DNA of 64,000 bases from Crocodylus rhombifer (Eukaryota > Chordata > Crocodylia > Crocodylidae), in NCBI GenBank assembly GCA_038503035.1, contig JAVSML010038996.1, positions 124,001 to 188,000 of the forward strand, read 5' to 3'. This document shows, one piece after another, positions 1 through 11,339 of this stretch. The notes under the pieces were generated by a model, which was given only the letters and a program-made list of their open reading frames with translations, was not told where the DNA came from and searched no databases. Numbering within the stretch: the first letter of the stretch is position 1; each line of letters opens with the position of its first letter. The position numbers were made by a program, and so were the translations under genes.

Positions 1-654
1 TTTCATGATAACCCTTTTTTTAGTCATGGAATCTTTTTCTTCACATTGAAATTCTCCATGCTTACTCTATGCATGTAGGTTTGTCAGGGAAGCTTTAGAA
101 AATAATAGTTGAACTATTTTCACAAATGAAGGCAGCAGGGGAGAAAGTATTTTCAATTATGTTCTTGCAACCTTTTCAAATAAAATTGAAAGAACTCCCG
201 TAGCTCCAGAAGGATTTTTGAATGAAAGTACCATTACCTTAATCACAAAATCATACTTTTCACCTGGCAAGGAGATGGCCTTGATTTCAGCCATGTGACT
301 TCTATTTTCTTGATGAAAAATAGATCAGGACCTGGGGGAGTTGTCAGCCTTGGAAAACCATACAAAATAGAGCTTGTTGCACTGCAGGACAGAAGAGTAA
401 CACGATGATGGTATTTGTATCTAAAGTGTTGATGTGGCAGATCATTTGCTATTTCTGTAGAATGGGGATCATACTTCTTCCCAAGAGTGCTATGAGGATA
501 AGTCCATATATGAGCAACTCAGTTACTTTGTTGCTATTTTAAAAAGCCTGTCATTAGCCATTATGGGCCATGTTCCAGTGCTGCCACTGGACACATTTAC
601 AGCCTTCTGGCTTTGTGCATCCACTGAGCTGAAGTCCCAAATGCCTCCTGGAAG
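1..654. other. Unclassified sequence, no gene seen
   Basis: I see no gene, RNA or clear repeat here. Composition is AT-leaning and open frames are short. The right edge is set where a CR1 fragment becomes recognisable. Confidence 0.4.
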
Positions 655-1079
655 TACAAGAAGGACAACAGCATCCTGGGCTGCATAGGACTGTTGACAG
701 CAAATCAAAGGAAGTAATTATTCTGTTCTATTCTGAACTGGTGAGGCCACATCTGGAGTATTGTATCTAGTTATGGGCCCACCACTACAGAAAGGATGAG
801 GATAAGTTGGACAGATTCCAGCAGAGGGCAATGAAAATAGTTTGGGTGCTGGGGCACATGACTTAAGAGAAGAGGCTCAGGGAACTGGATTTATTTAATC
901 TGCAGAAGAGAAGACCGAGAGGGGATTTGATAGCAACCTTTAACTACAAGAAAGGTGGTTCCAAAGAGAATGGATCTAAACTGTTCTCAGTGGTGGTAGA
1001 CAACAGAACAAGAAGCAATGGTTTCAACTTGTAGCAAGGGAAGTTTAGGTTGGATATTAGCAAAAAACTCTCTCACTAG
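655..1079 (+). mobile_element. CR1 LINE fragment, 5' half of a split copy
   Basis: Translated on plus, this stretch reads as the C-terminal part of a CR1 reverse transcriptase, with stops. Recognisable runs are LVRPHLEYCI, then a basic QQRAMKI segment, then [21 protein letters not shown], followed by the usual RTRSNGF motif just before the 3' untranslated region. It stops abruptly at 1079 after the ACTAG of the conserved CTCACTAGG. The missing 3' remainder resumes at 4391 on the same strand, so the two pieces are one copy split by the insertion at 1080-4390. The element is 5' truncated, as is usual for CR1, and cannot code. Confidence 0.85.
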
Positions 1080-1201
1080 GGGTGCTTGCGCATGTGATGC
1101 CATGACCATGTACATGTGATGAAAATGTCACTTGGTGTAGTTTAATAGTATCACACTTTACATGTTCAAGAGTTTTGGAGGTTTTAAATGTCTTTGCATT
1201 G

Positions 1202-1240
1202 TTGCAAACTAAACTATATCTGGATGTAGTTTAGTTGCAA
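1202..1240. repeat. Short inverted repeat (hairpin)
   Basis: TTGCAAACTAAACTATAT and ATGTAGTTTAGTTGCAA pair with one bulge around a 4-nt loop. It lies in the left part of the Harbinger-like element. Confidence 0.6.
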
Positions 1241-1276
1241 TGATGTGCTGCAGCTGTCAGCTCACCCTCCTGCTGC

Positions 1277-1360
1277 AGAAAAAAAGGATCAGGCCCCTCA
1301 CCACTTCTGCCTTCAGCAGGTGCCTATTGAAAGCAGAAGTGGTGTGGGACCTGATCCTTA
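1277..1360. repeat. Inverted repeat with ~31-bp arms
   Basis: The left arm begins AAGGATCAGGCCCCTCACCA and the right arm is its reverse complement with about three changes, ending GACCTGATCCTT. A third related copy (AAGGATCGGGCCCCTTGCTG) lies near 1721-1740 after an A-run. The arms sit in a GC-rich stretch (1250-1740) inside the Harbinger-like element. It may be a separate foldback insertion; the family is unknown. Confidence 0.55.
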
Positions 1361-1775
1361 TTTCTTTTCTTCACCAGAGCCTGCTGGGGGGTGAACTGCT
1401 GGCAGGCAGAGTGGCCCCTGAGCTGCAGGGGACCCCAGTCCTTCCCTGCATAGTGGCAGCACCTCCTGGGACCATCTGGCTGGGCTTCTAGCACATCAGG
1501 TGGTGTCCCAGCTTGGGATCAGGAAAGGGTGTGATTAGGCCAGGTGTTGCCTCCAAGGTGGGGCAGCAACTGTCCTGCTGGCAGCCCACCTGGGCAGCCC
1601 CAGGGTGTGAGGTTCCACCTCCATTGAGGAAAGGGCTGAGTCTCCCACAGCTCAAGAACTGCTTAGCCCACTGGCAGCTTGCCCCCCTGGCCACAGGCAG
1701 GGTCACCCAGAAAAAAAAAAAGGATCGGGCCCCTTGCTGGAATAATGATGGAAAATAAAACCCCTAAATTGAAAC

Positions 1776-4330
1776 ACACCATTTCATAGTTTCATAGTTG
1801 GTAGGATCGGAAGGGACCTAAGCAGATCATCAAGTCTGACCCCCTGCCACGGGCAGGAAAGGATGTTGAAGTCAAATAACCCTGGCTAGGTGGCTGTCTA
1901 GCCTCCTTTCGAAGACCCCCAGGGTAGGGGTGAGCACCACTTCCTTTGGAAGTTGGTTCCAGCTCCTAGCCACCCTGACAGTGAAGTAGCGCCTTCTGAT
2001 GTCTAGTCTGAATTTACTCTCAGTCAACTTATGGCCATTGTTCCATGTTATCCTGGTACTGCTCGGGGGAACAGGGACTCTCCCATTGCCTGCTGGTCCA
2101 CCTTGGCAAGTTTATAGGTGGCCACCAGATCCCTTCTCAGCCTTCTTTTGTGGTGGCTGAACAGGTTCAGGTCCCATAGCCTCTCCTCATAGGGCCTGCC
2201 CTGCTGCCCCCGATCATGCGGGTGGCCCTCCTCTGGACCCTCTCAATGGGTCCCTCCTGAAGTGTGGCTCCCAGAACTGGACTCAGTGCTCCAACTGTGG
2301 CCTGACCAATGTTGCATAGAGGAGGAGGATCACCTCCTTGGACCTGCTTGTGATGCATCTATGGATGCATGATAAGGTATGGTTAGCCTTCCTGACCATG
2401 TCCCCACATTGGCGGCCCATGTTCATCTTGGCATCAATAGTGACACCAAGAACCTGTTCTGCCTCTGTGCTGACAAGAAGGGAGTTCCCTAGCCTGTAGG
2501 TATGCTGCTGGTTCTTCCTCCCCAGGTGCAGCACCTTGCACTTGTCCGGATTGAAACCCATCCTATTCTCATCTGGCCACCTCTGTAACCTGTCCAGATC
2601 TAGTTGTAGCCGGTCTCTCTCTTCTAGCCTGCTCACTTACCCCCACAGCTTAGTGTCATCTGCTAACTTGAACAAGGTGCTTTTCACCCCCTCGTCCAAA
2701 TCGCTGATGAAGATGTTGAACAGTGCCGGCCCTGGGACTGAGCCCTGGGGAACCCCACCTCCCACATCTCTCCAGGTCAAAAATGACCCGTCCACCAACA
2801 CTCTCTGGGTGTGGCCCTCCAGCCAATTTGTGACCCATCTGACTGTAGGCATTGACACCACAGTTGCCTACTTTTTTAATGAGGATGGGTGAGAGACAGT
2901 GCCAAAGGCCTTCCTAAAGTCAAAAAAGACTACATCCACTGCTACTCCTGCATCCAAGGCTTTTGTGACCTGGTCATAGAAGGCAACCAGGTTGGTCTGA
3001 CAGGATCTGCCTCTAATGAACCCATGTTAATTGCCCCTAAGCATAATCTCTGCGGGCCCCTTGCAGATGTGCTCCTGGATAATTTTCTCAAAGAGCTTCC
3101 CCAGGACTGAGGTAAGACTAACGGGCCTGTAGTTTCCTGGGTCCTCTTTCCTCCCTTTTTTGAAAATGGGGACTACATTGGCCCTTTTCCAGTCCTCTGG
3201 CACCTCACCAGAGCACCAAGAATGCTTATAAAGTTGTGCCAGGGGTCCTGCAATGACCTCTGCAAATTCCCTAAGCACTCTGGGTGGAGATCATCAGGAC
3301 CTGCTGATTTGAACACGTCTAGTCCCTCCAGAAGTTCCCTGACTAGGTCCTCACTGACCCTAGGCCTGGTTGTGCCTCCCCTGGGTCCATCCACAATCCC
3401 AGTGGGGGGGGGGGGGTTGTCCCTGTCCCTGCTCAGAAAAATGGAAGCAATGAATCTGTTAAAGAGATTAGTTTTGTCATCTGGTGCTACCACCAGATTA
3501 CCAAGCATGTCCTGCAGAGGCCCCACGTTACTTGGTACCTTCTTTTTACTTTCTACTTCTTTTTATGTATTTAAAAAAGGATTTCTTGTTATCCTTGATC
3601 TGGGTTGCCAGTCCCAGTTCCATCTCTGCCTTAGCCTTCCTAACAGCCCCCCTACAATCTCGAGCCAAGGAGGTATAATCCTCCTTGGTGATGGCCTCTC
3701 CCTTCCATTGGGTGTACATCTTCTTTTTGGCTTTGAGACATTCGTGGATGCTTTTGGTAAGCCATGGGGGTTTTTGAGCACTCTTGCCCCCTTTGATCCG
3801 TGTGGGGATTGCCACCTTTTGGGCTTGGAGGATTGTCTCCTTATGGAATGACCACTCTTTTTGGACTCCCAACTCCCCTCCCCTCCGGGACCCCAGTGCC
3901 TCCCCAACTAGTCTCCTTACCTCATTGAAATCTGCCCTCCTGAAGTCCAGGGCTGCTGCCCTGCTGCAGGCCTTTGACACCCTGAGCTGGATGGTAAATT
4001 TCAGTAGGCGATGATTGCTATCACCCAGGTGGTCGAGCACCCACAGTCCCCTCACCAGGTTATTGCCTGTGGCCAGGACCAGGTCCAACAAGGCTTTTCT
4101 CCTGGTGGGACTGTGCACCTCCTGAGTAAGATGGAGGTCCTGTAACTCAGCTAGGAACCTACGTGAGTGGTCAGACCTGGCTGACTGCTCTTCCCTCCTC
4201 CTCCTCCAATGCGCCTAGTTTAAAGCCTGCTGGAGGAGATCAGCCAACTTGAAAGAGAATGCACGCTTACCTTTGGGGGAGAGGTGAAGCCCATCCCACC
4301 CAAGCATGTGTCTTGTTCTGCCTAACTTCA
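1776..4330 (-). mobile_element. CR1 LINE, minus strand, internally deleted
   Basis: The 3' end is at the low coordinate, where two tandem TTTCATAG-type octamers precede the GGAAGGGACCT block typical of CR1 3' ends. Reading leftward on minus, the order is the end of ORF1 (DGLHLSPKGKR near 4280-4310, followed by ALN and a stop), the C-terminal half of the endonuclease, the linker, the reverse transcriptase and the 3' UTR. The N-terminal half of the endonuclease is missing, so ORF1 is joined almost directly to mid-endonuclease near 4200-4220. The 5' limit is approximate. Confidence 0.85.
2283..4200 (-). pseudogene. CR1 ORF2 remains (endonuclease C-terminus and reverse transcriptase)
   Basis: In a live CR1 this protein nicks target DNA and copies the element RNA into the break. 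Read on minus, the endonuclease end is seen as PTRRKALLDLVL and GDSNHRLL (about 4020-4118), followed by the lysine-rich linker ending NKKSFFKYIK (about 3560). The reverse transcriptase then continues in several frames: PGNYRPVSLTSVLGK (about 3080-3130), [14 protein letters not shown] (about 2720-2760) and the catalytic LADDTKL with both aspartates intact (ADD codons at 2655-2663). The C-terminal part follows at 2283-2636. Several frameshifts and the lost N-terminal endonuclease half make it non-functional. A G-run at 3405-3416 causes one frame change. Confidence 0.85.
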
Positions 4331-4390
4331 ATTTAGAGAGAATAGAATGCAACCCTAAAAATTAAACCCCCCTCACGTGTATAAGCACCC

Positions 4391-4588
4391 TAGGGGGGTT
4401 GTGAGGCACTGGAACAGGTTACCTAGAGAGGTGGTGGAATCTCCATCATGGCGATTATAAGGCCCGGCTTGACAAATCCCTGGCTGGAATGATCTAGTTG
4501 GGGATGGTCCTGATTTGAGAAGGGGGTTAGACTAGACAATCTCCTGAGGTGCCCTCCAACCCTAATTTTCTACGATTCCATGATTCCA
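4391..4588 (+). mobile_element. CR1 LINE 3' end, second half of the split copy
   Basis: It begins at the TAGGG following the inverted repeat and carries the conserved GGCACTGGAACAGGTTACCT block, then GTGGTGGAATCTCCATC, GACTAGACAATCTCCTGAGG and CCTCCAACCCT. It ends in TCTACGATTCCATGATTCCAT, the octamer-type CR1 terminus. It continues directly from the plus-strand fragment ending at 1079. Confidence 0.85.
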
Positions 4589-5744
4589 TAAAAGATGCTC
4601 CTTTTTTGCTGTTGCTTTTTCCACTAACCTGTCTCCTAGCTTAAGGAAAGGAACATGGGCCCTGTACCATGAGACTACAAGTTTGTGCCACCCCTTACTC
4701 ACAAGTTGTAGTAATCTACTGTCCTTCTCAGTTGGCATGCTGTAAGATTTTATGTCTCTGTCTGAGGAAAGAGTCAAGAATCCAATATATTCTAATGTTG
4801 GAAATGGCAGTGACTTTGTGTGTATAGCTATATTCATAGTGAATGCAGTGGTTATAATAAATGCAGTGAATGAGCCAAAGCTGTAAAAAAGATGCACCTC
4901 ACTCACTACATGCTCTACAATATGTGCATCTGAATATGAGCAAGTCAGTTAGTATGTTGGGGTTCTGGGTCAGGCCCTTGGCAATACCATCTCTGAGAAA
5001 CAGAGCAATTAAGTCATAGATTTTAAAAATCTCTTTCTTATAACCTACAATCAATACTGGAAGATCATTTTAAAATTTAAAATTAAAGTGTGGAATTTTT
5101 ACATAAATCTTCACCAAATTTCCAGTCTATTTTCAACCAGCTATTGGGCCAGGTAGGTAAAATTTAAACATTTTTCTCATTCAAATGTGAGAAAATAACA
5201 CAATGTTTAAATAAAAATCCTGTTAACTTCTCAACCATGTGTGCATCAAGTATACATGATATAAGTTCCCTCTCAAACGTCTTAACTTTAGGCAACCACC
5301 AGAGATTAATTATGTACACACTGGTCCCTTCACAATAAAAAAAAATCCTCTGTTTTTCTAACGCTATATTATTATCACTGTACGTCTGTATATGTTGTTA
5401 GTCAACTTTTTGCTTGTTTGAAATAGGAAATAAGCAAAAGGATACAACTGTGGCAGGCACTAAGAGGTTCTGAACTTATTTTAAATATTTTGGACATTAA
5501 AACCTCCTATATTTATAGAATGGTATTTCTTTCACCATTCAATCCCAATTATATAAATAATACTCTGAACGACATAATATAAATAAGTGCACTCCTTGAC
5601 ATTGAACACTGAGCATTGGCCCTCTAAAAGCCAGGGCAATTTATCTACTAAGTTCATAAAATTGTGGGCTAATTAACTGAACACAATGATAGGTGAGCTT
5701 TCTGAACATTAAACAAACATTCTGATGAGCAGCCTGACAACACA
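4589..5744. other. AT-rich unclassified sequence
   Basis: I see no gene or recognisable repeat. The longest open frame, on minus at 4562-4906, overlaps the CR1 end and shows no family resemblance. Confidence 0.35.
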
Positions 5745-6000
5745 ATAGATATCACCATCTTTTTCCCTCCCCCATGAATTCCCCAGCTCCAGTATAATGT
5801 AGCTGCACTCCAAGTTCACTAGCTTCCTGAATTTGGGCTGTGTTATCAGTAACAACATGCGAAAATAACACTCACCATTATGGCAATTCTATAATGAGCT
5901 CTGTGCAGCCCAATAACAGGCCCCAGCTGTGATTTGGAACCTCATTATAATATGTGCTGTCCCACTTTCAACAGTCTTAGCATCTAAAAAGATAAAGAAA
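5745..6000. promoter_or_regulatory. Candidate conserved non-coding element
   Basis: This stretch is not repeat-like and is dense in motif-like words: TAACAACATGCGAAAATAAC, GCAATTCTATAATGAGC, CCAATAACAGG and CCTCATTATAATATG, with CAGCTGTG as an E-box. The texture resembles enhancers of developmental genes. Conservation cannot be tested from one sequence, so this is an inference. Confidence 0.25.
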
Positions 6001-6264
6001 ACAAAGCATGGTATACACTGGAGAATTAAAGCCAAGTTCCTTCTCCAAACAGGCTTCCTGTGTGGTTTAGAGTACTGAGAACCAAATTTTTACAGGGATT
6101 TAGCCACCTAAGTCTGAATAAAATTTTATTTCAATGAAAGCACAAGGTCTCACTATCTTTAAAAATCTGGCCTTCTGTTTTCCTGTGCCTGAGATCTATG
6201 TAAAATGGGCAAAAAAGCATTTCCTTACCTCATATGGGTATTTTAAGGATAAAGCATTCAGGTT
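6001..6264. other. Unclassified sequence
   Basis: No gene, RNA or repeat was recognised here. Confidence 0.3.
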
Positions 6265-6342
6265 TGGATCCTCAAATATATTTAGGCACCTAGACCTTAT
6301 TAAATTCATGGGCATTTGGCATCTATTGCTTCTGAGCATCTG
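6265..6342. repeat. Small foldback repeat (GGATCCTCAAA/TTTAGGCACC type)
   Basis: The left arm, GGATCCTCAAATATATTTAGG, pairs imperfectly with a right arm ending TTCTGAGCATC. The same arm pattern recurs at 9586-9715 and 37224-37582, which supports an interspersed foldback family. Confidence 0.45.
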
Positions 6343-6565
6343 CACCTCAGACAGTGTGCTAGTAAGGTCCATATAAGGACCTCCAGAAGAGAGAGATTTG
6401 TATCAGGACATGTGCTTGCCTCCACCATATCCCCTCCTTGCACTCACTTCTGTCATCCATGGTGCTTCTTGGGGAAGTTTTCAAATCATGATTCTTTCAT
6501 ATGGTGTAAAAAATGCCAAGTGGGGGAAATAATTCTGGTACTCCAGAGGCTTCCATGCAACATGT

Positions 6566-7422
6566 TGTAACCCATGTCGGCACACTATGTTAAGTGATGT
6601 GACATATTTTGGGTCCTCAGGGTGCCAGTAGCCCTGGAAAACCCTCAGGCAGATCTGCTGACTGAGGTGTCCCGTGGAGAGGTGTGTCCCTCATTGTCCA
6701 GGGATTCTCTCTGAACCTGATAAACATGTTATTCTTTATTGTACACAACCAATATATATTTATAAAAAATCAATAAACAAAAATATAATAACAATGGTTA
6801 ATAATAAAGCTAACAATTTAGATAAAATTTACAACTACAACATTGGGTGGGTGATTCCAGCACACTGGGTAGTCCCACTTGTGTTAAACAACCTCAATAC
6901 TTAAATTCACCTAGTTATAACCCTTTAAAACATTTCCCCCACCTCCCATAACACAATTGATTTCCTTCTGGTCACAATCCACTTCTCATAACAATAAATG
7001 GTAGCACAGCTATAACTATGATCCACCACTAGATGGCAGAGGTGAGGCTTCTGCTGCTTATAGGAAAATGGACTCCTTTAATCTTTCCTGGCAACATAGC
7101 AAAACAGGCTCTGAACATCTGCTGCAGGCAATAGGCTCCCTTTTGTTTCCTTGTGGAAATATACTTCCTGCAAACACTACTGGTTAGGTGTCCTCTCTCA
7201 GCCCACTCCCTCTCTGGGCTGTCTCCTCCTATCAGCACATCCACCTGCAGGCAGGGGTTTCCTCTGCAGGTCTCTGATTCTGCAGCTTGAGCCTTCCCAG
7301 CTCAGGTAGAGGTTTCCCTTTGCAGGTCTCTGATCCTGGAGCTTCTTCCAGCTTAGCAAGCCTACCAGCTTTGCTTACCAATCCTCCCCACTCTTTCCCT
7401 GGCACCTATGTCACTGGTTACA
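6566..7422. mobile_element. Possible solo LTR
   Basis: The segment starts TGTAACCC and ends GGTTACA, the TG...CA inverted ends expected of a long terminal repeat, and is about 857 bp long. No flanking 4-6 bp duplication was found and no internal retroelement gene adjoins it. The call rests on the ends, the length and a repeat-like interior with a short imperfect tandem unit. It could be another repeat type. Confidence 0.25.
7249..7354. repeat. Imperfect tandem duplication (~50-bp units)
   Basis: Two neighbouring units share GGTTTCC...TTTGCAGGTCTCTGAT...TGGAGCTT...CCAGCT with small changes. They lie inside the LTR-like segment. Confidence 0.55.
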
Positions 7423-8469
7423 CAACTCTGAATCCAGTGGAGAATCAGCTTCTCATAGGATGACACAAGCTCTCCCTGTCCTGATGGCTGCTCCCTGGGT
7501 AAGTTTCAGCACAGTCTCCCCTGGCTGGGGGCTGAGTCTCTGCACCCTCTCTCCAGGGCTGGAGTTGGCTCCTCCCCAGCTTCTCTTCTTCTTTTCCCTC
7601 CCTCAGATTTGTGTGGTTCAGTAGCAGCCAATCAAGGCCCCTGGTTTGCAAATGGGGGCTCTGGTCACAGTTCAAATGCTCTAATACAAAGCATGTACTG
7701 TGCATGGCATACCCTCATGTTTGGTACAGCTTATGTACCCTGTGCAAAGTTTTTGCTGCCCTTTTCTTGCAGAGCTCTTAAGCACAGCTCACCTACTCAG
7801 CTTGCAGACAGGTGAGCTTTGCAGCTGTTACAGTATTAAAGAGAAGACAACACAATAAGGCTGGTTTTAGATCCTGAAAATGCCTAGCAAGAAAGAAGCT
7901 GCCCTTTACTAATTAGGGTTACATGACAAGCACATGGAAACTTACATCTCAGGTGACAATTGTCATGTGACCATGGAGGTGGTTGTCATGATTGGAGACA
8001 GCTGGGGAACAGTGAGGTGATTATGATTCTCAGAAATCTACTGAGTACAGAATATATCCATTACCACTGAAATGAAGAATGGTGTGGAGATTAATGGGAT
8101 AAGTAGGAACACAGAGCACCTGAATATCTATGCAAACTTTGCTTTTCACCATAGTTTTCAGTTTAACTATACCACTCAGAGATCTACTAGGCTGTCTCTC
8201 AACCATTCCCTAGCACCAAAGGCCTGGCATGCTGCAGCCCACTTTAGGCCTCAAACCTGTCACATAACAACATAGCCATGTCTTATTTTGATTGAACTAA
8301 TGCCAATGGAATTAAAAGAGGTTGCAGACAGAAAAATCATTTGTAGAATGCAACTGTGTCTGAAGAAATTAAGTTAGGACTACTGAAATCAACAGGAATA
8401 TTCATGTGCTTTAAGTTAAACCCAAGCTGAAGTCCCAGATTTGTACAAGTAGTTAGACAGGCACCTAAA
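7423..8469. other. Unclassified sequence
   Basis: I see no gene. Short open frames such as minus 7445-7705 show no recognisable domain. Confidence 0.3.
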
Positions 8470-9580
8470 GATGTAGATGGAAGCCTTAAGGGATTGTCCC
8501 AGGGGGACACAAATGGGGGTCCTGGAAACCCCTCTCATGGTGGGACCCAAGGCTGGGGTGAGCTCCCAGAAGAAAAAAACCAAAAGCCCCAAGGAAGGGG
8601 CTTACTTACCTTCAACAGGAAAAGCCATGCTGAGAAGAGCCGCCGGTGCAGTTCATCTACTGCTTTTATTTGAGGTTGGGAGTGGTGCCAGTGGATGATG
8701 TCATCAAAAACTGCCACCCGGCGGATTTAAAAGCCAGTGGCGGGGAAACAATGGGGGCAGCATCTAAGTCTGGGACAAGAGGCGAACCTGCTCCTTGGGC
8801 TACTAAATTGCAGAAGCAACAGATCAGCGGGGGACCGGATGAGGACTCACCAAAGGGGTCCCTGTTCCCCTGAAGGATAAATGCCTGGCATGGCAGGGCA
8901 GAGGGCTTGGCTTGGTGCCGAGGGATCCCAATGACCACAGACACCAGAACCATGAGTGGGGTGGGCTGAAGCCTGAACCCCTGCTGTTCCTTTTCTTTTG
9001 CTCTTTGTTTTTCTGTTTTACATTAGTACCTTGAAGGGCATCCAGAGCCTGAACAAGGGAAGTCATCCTTCAGTCGACCTACAGGGTCAAGAAGAGGTGC
9101 GGAGGCAGCTCCATCAAATGGGACATCCCAAAGATAAGGCCCAAGCAGAAGTTGGGATGAGACCAGTCCCACTCCTGTAGACACCCAGGGCAAAGTAAAA
9201 CACTGAGGGTCAGGCAAAAATGGGACAAGAGCAGGAGCGAACATCAAAGAGGCAAGCCAGTGATTCATCACCTGATCGTTCTGAAGGTTGGCGTATGGCT
9301 GGGGTGTAGGGGAGGTGGAGCCCCAAGAACACCACTGCAAGGGGCAGTGCCTGGTCCACAAGTTTCCACAAGGGGGAGTCCCACTACTGAAAGGAAGATC
9401 AAGTTGTGGCAGGAAAGTGTTAGGGCCTCCCTTGGGGTTGAACGCAGCCGAACACCCAAGTCTCTGGGACACGACCCAAGGCCTGAACTGGGAGTGCGCT
9501 CTAAAGCTGCTAGAGAGCACCTATACCAAACTAGGTGGGTGCAGGGATATTCAAAAACACCTTGGCAGATTTGGTTCAAT
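8470..9580. mobile_element. GC-rich unclassified insert, possibly retroelement-derived
   Basis: This block is clearly richer in G and C than its surroundings and has sharp compositional edges. Overlapping open frames occur on both strands (for example minus 9023-9520, 165 codons), but none shows a known domain. TATTTGAGG and ATTTAAAAG near 8670-8730 could be TATA-like. At about 8913-8933, TGGTGCCGA followed by GGGATC resembles the complement of a tRNA-Phe 3' end with a 5-nt gap, as in a retroelement primer-binding site. No gag or pol was recognised. Confidence 0.25.
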
Positions 9581-9585
9581 GATAA

Positions 9586-9715
9586 TTAGAATTCAGACTC
9601 AGAAATATTTAGGTGCCTTATTCCCATGGAAATGGGTTGATCTCAGCAGAATTAGGCCACTGGGTGCCTGTCTTTGTTGTTGAGCACCTAAGAGGCTTTA
9701 GAATTCTGATCTGGC
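9586..9715. repeat. Foldback repeat
   Basis: The left arm TTAGAATTCAGACTCAGAAA...TTTAGGTGCC pairs with a right arm GAGCACCTAAGAGGCTTTAG followed by AATTCTGA. It belongs to the same pattern family as 6265-6342. Confidence 0.5.
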
Positions 9716-11339
9716 CTTCGGGTCTTATAACACCAAACACAACAAAACTGTCAGAATCCAGATTAGGGAAGCTGGACATAAATATAGTGTGAATAGTATG
9801 AACTGAGCTGGCTGAAATTATCTATGCAAGAAACATTTCCTTGTCAAAAAATGTAAAATGACATTATTTCTGAAAATCAAAATTGTCCTAAGGGAACCTA
9901 AGGTTCCAACAAACTGTTGCAGTGAGAAAATGTGTCAGTACTTCTTAACAAAATGCTACGTGTTGTTATTCCTTTCAATTTTTCATAACTGGAAAATATC
10001 CATTTTTTACTTCAGTTTTAGGATTTTCCATTTTTTTTTTGCTTTTTTCAATGTAAAAAAAAGTGGGTATATTTCAGAAGTGCACTGAGGCATTTTGCTC
10101 ATGCTTCCCAGAGGCACTGTTTAAGAGGCAATGCTGAGAAATAGTAAAAAGCACAGATGAGTTACTTTTTTCCCCGGAAAAGGTGAAAAAAGCAATAGAA
10201 ATACCAAAACTGAACTAGAAAGCCAAACTTTGGTGATTTCCAGAAAACAGTATGTTTAAACAGTTCATTTTAACGTTTTTGTGTCAAAATAATTGGAACA
10301 TTTCATTTGGCAAAAAAGTTCATTATGTCTATTTCTCAACCTGATTGGAAATGAAAAAAAATACAGAAATTTCCAAAATCTATGGGATTAAAATAGCAAA
10401 CCTTGACCATCCATGAACAATTTAGACCATTTTTATGAATAGTGAATGTACTTTTATGTCATTTTCAAAAGAAAAGGACATAGAAAATGGATGTACCATG
10501 TATTAGTAACTGCCTAACAATGGTTATAACAACTTCAACAATCCTCAAAAGTCAACTCCCTGTTTTCTTTTATTTCTAATTCTCGTCTTTTTTAAGTAGT
10601 TGAAGTGTGAATGTCACTTAACGTATTTTTCCTTGGGGGAGCTCCTATACCACGCATGACCCTTGGCTGTGTCTCTCAGAAGCTGTAGTCATTTTCAGTT
10701 AAGGATAATTGGCAGCAGAATACACTTTGTTCTGTACAGTGTTAAAAATGGGCTACTTTGTTTTGCCAACCTTCCTGAACTTCCTTTCAGTTCAATGAAG
10801 GAGTGCAACATTTGTATAAGAAAGAAATATTGTCTTCAATGGGAAATGTATTCCATGTGTGTTATAATTTATATTATGACAGATCTTTTTTCACTTACAA
10901 TTTTGTTATTCACAGGGTGAAATGAAACTTTATCAACTTCTTTTTTTTAAATGTGTTCTTTAAGGCAACCATAATTTTTATTTGCGGAAATATGTGATAA
11001 ATTTGAATAATAAATTTATATTAAAACTCCCATTTGTATTTGATTTCCTTCATAAATCTGGGTAAGATGTCAGCTGAATAGTTCATATATAAAATATTAG
11101 AACAAACATTGCCTGTCTAATTGAAAAATCTGTCTTCATCAAGGACCTAGAGCTGAGCTTAAGAATGAAAGATGGAAGCTTTATTTAATGCAATTCTGCC
11201 CTGACTGTCATGAATGCTGTCTTTTTCTCCCCCTTCACCACCTCAACATAAATAGCAAACTCTATTCCCCAAGGGGTCTTAAAAGGAAAAAAAAATACAA
11301 AGATATGCAGAGAAAGAAACAGTCACTGGTGTCTGTAGA
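9716..11339. other. AT-rich unclassified sequence
   Basis: No gene was recognised. Runs of A or T and words such as TTTTTCATAACTGGAAAATA and GGAAATGAAAAAAAAT (9950-10400) suggest a very decayed repeat, but its family cannot be named. Confidence 0.3.

Larger units (their letters stand above)
1080..4390. mobile_element. Harbinger-like DNA transposon inserted in CR1, itself carrying a CR1
   Basis: The left end reads GGGTGCTTGCGCATGTGA and the reverse complement of the right end reads GGGTGCTTATACACGTGA. These 18-bp inverted repeats differ at four positions, all transitions. Both ends are flanked by TAG (1077-1079 and 4391-4393), a 3-bp target duplication as expected for the PIF/Harbinger superfamily. 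Removing the segment rejoins the two halves of a plus-strand CR1. Most of the interior is a minus-strand CR1 (1776-4330); about 750 bp belong to the DNA element. No transposase is visible, so it was probably non-autonomous. The superfamily assignment is inferred from termini and target size. Confidence 0.6.

Noticed and set aside
3222..3851. 209-codon plus-strand open frame
   Set aside because: It lies antisense to CR1 reverse transcriptase and endonuclease remains, whose motifs are clear on the other strand.
9023..9520. 165-codon minus frame in the GC-rich block
   Set aside because: No motif of any retroelement or host protein family; kept only as part of the unclassified insert.
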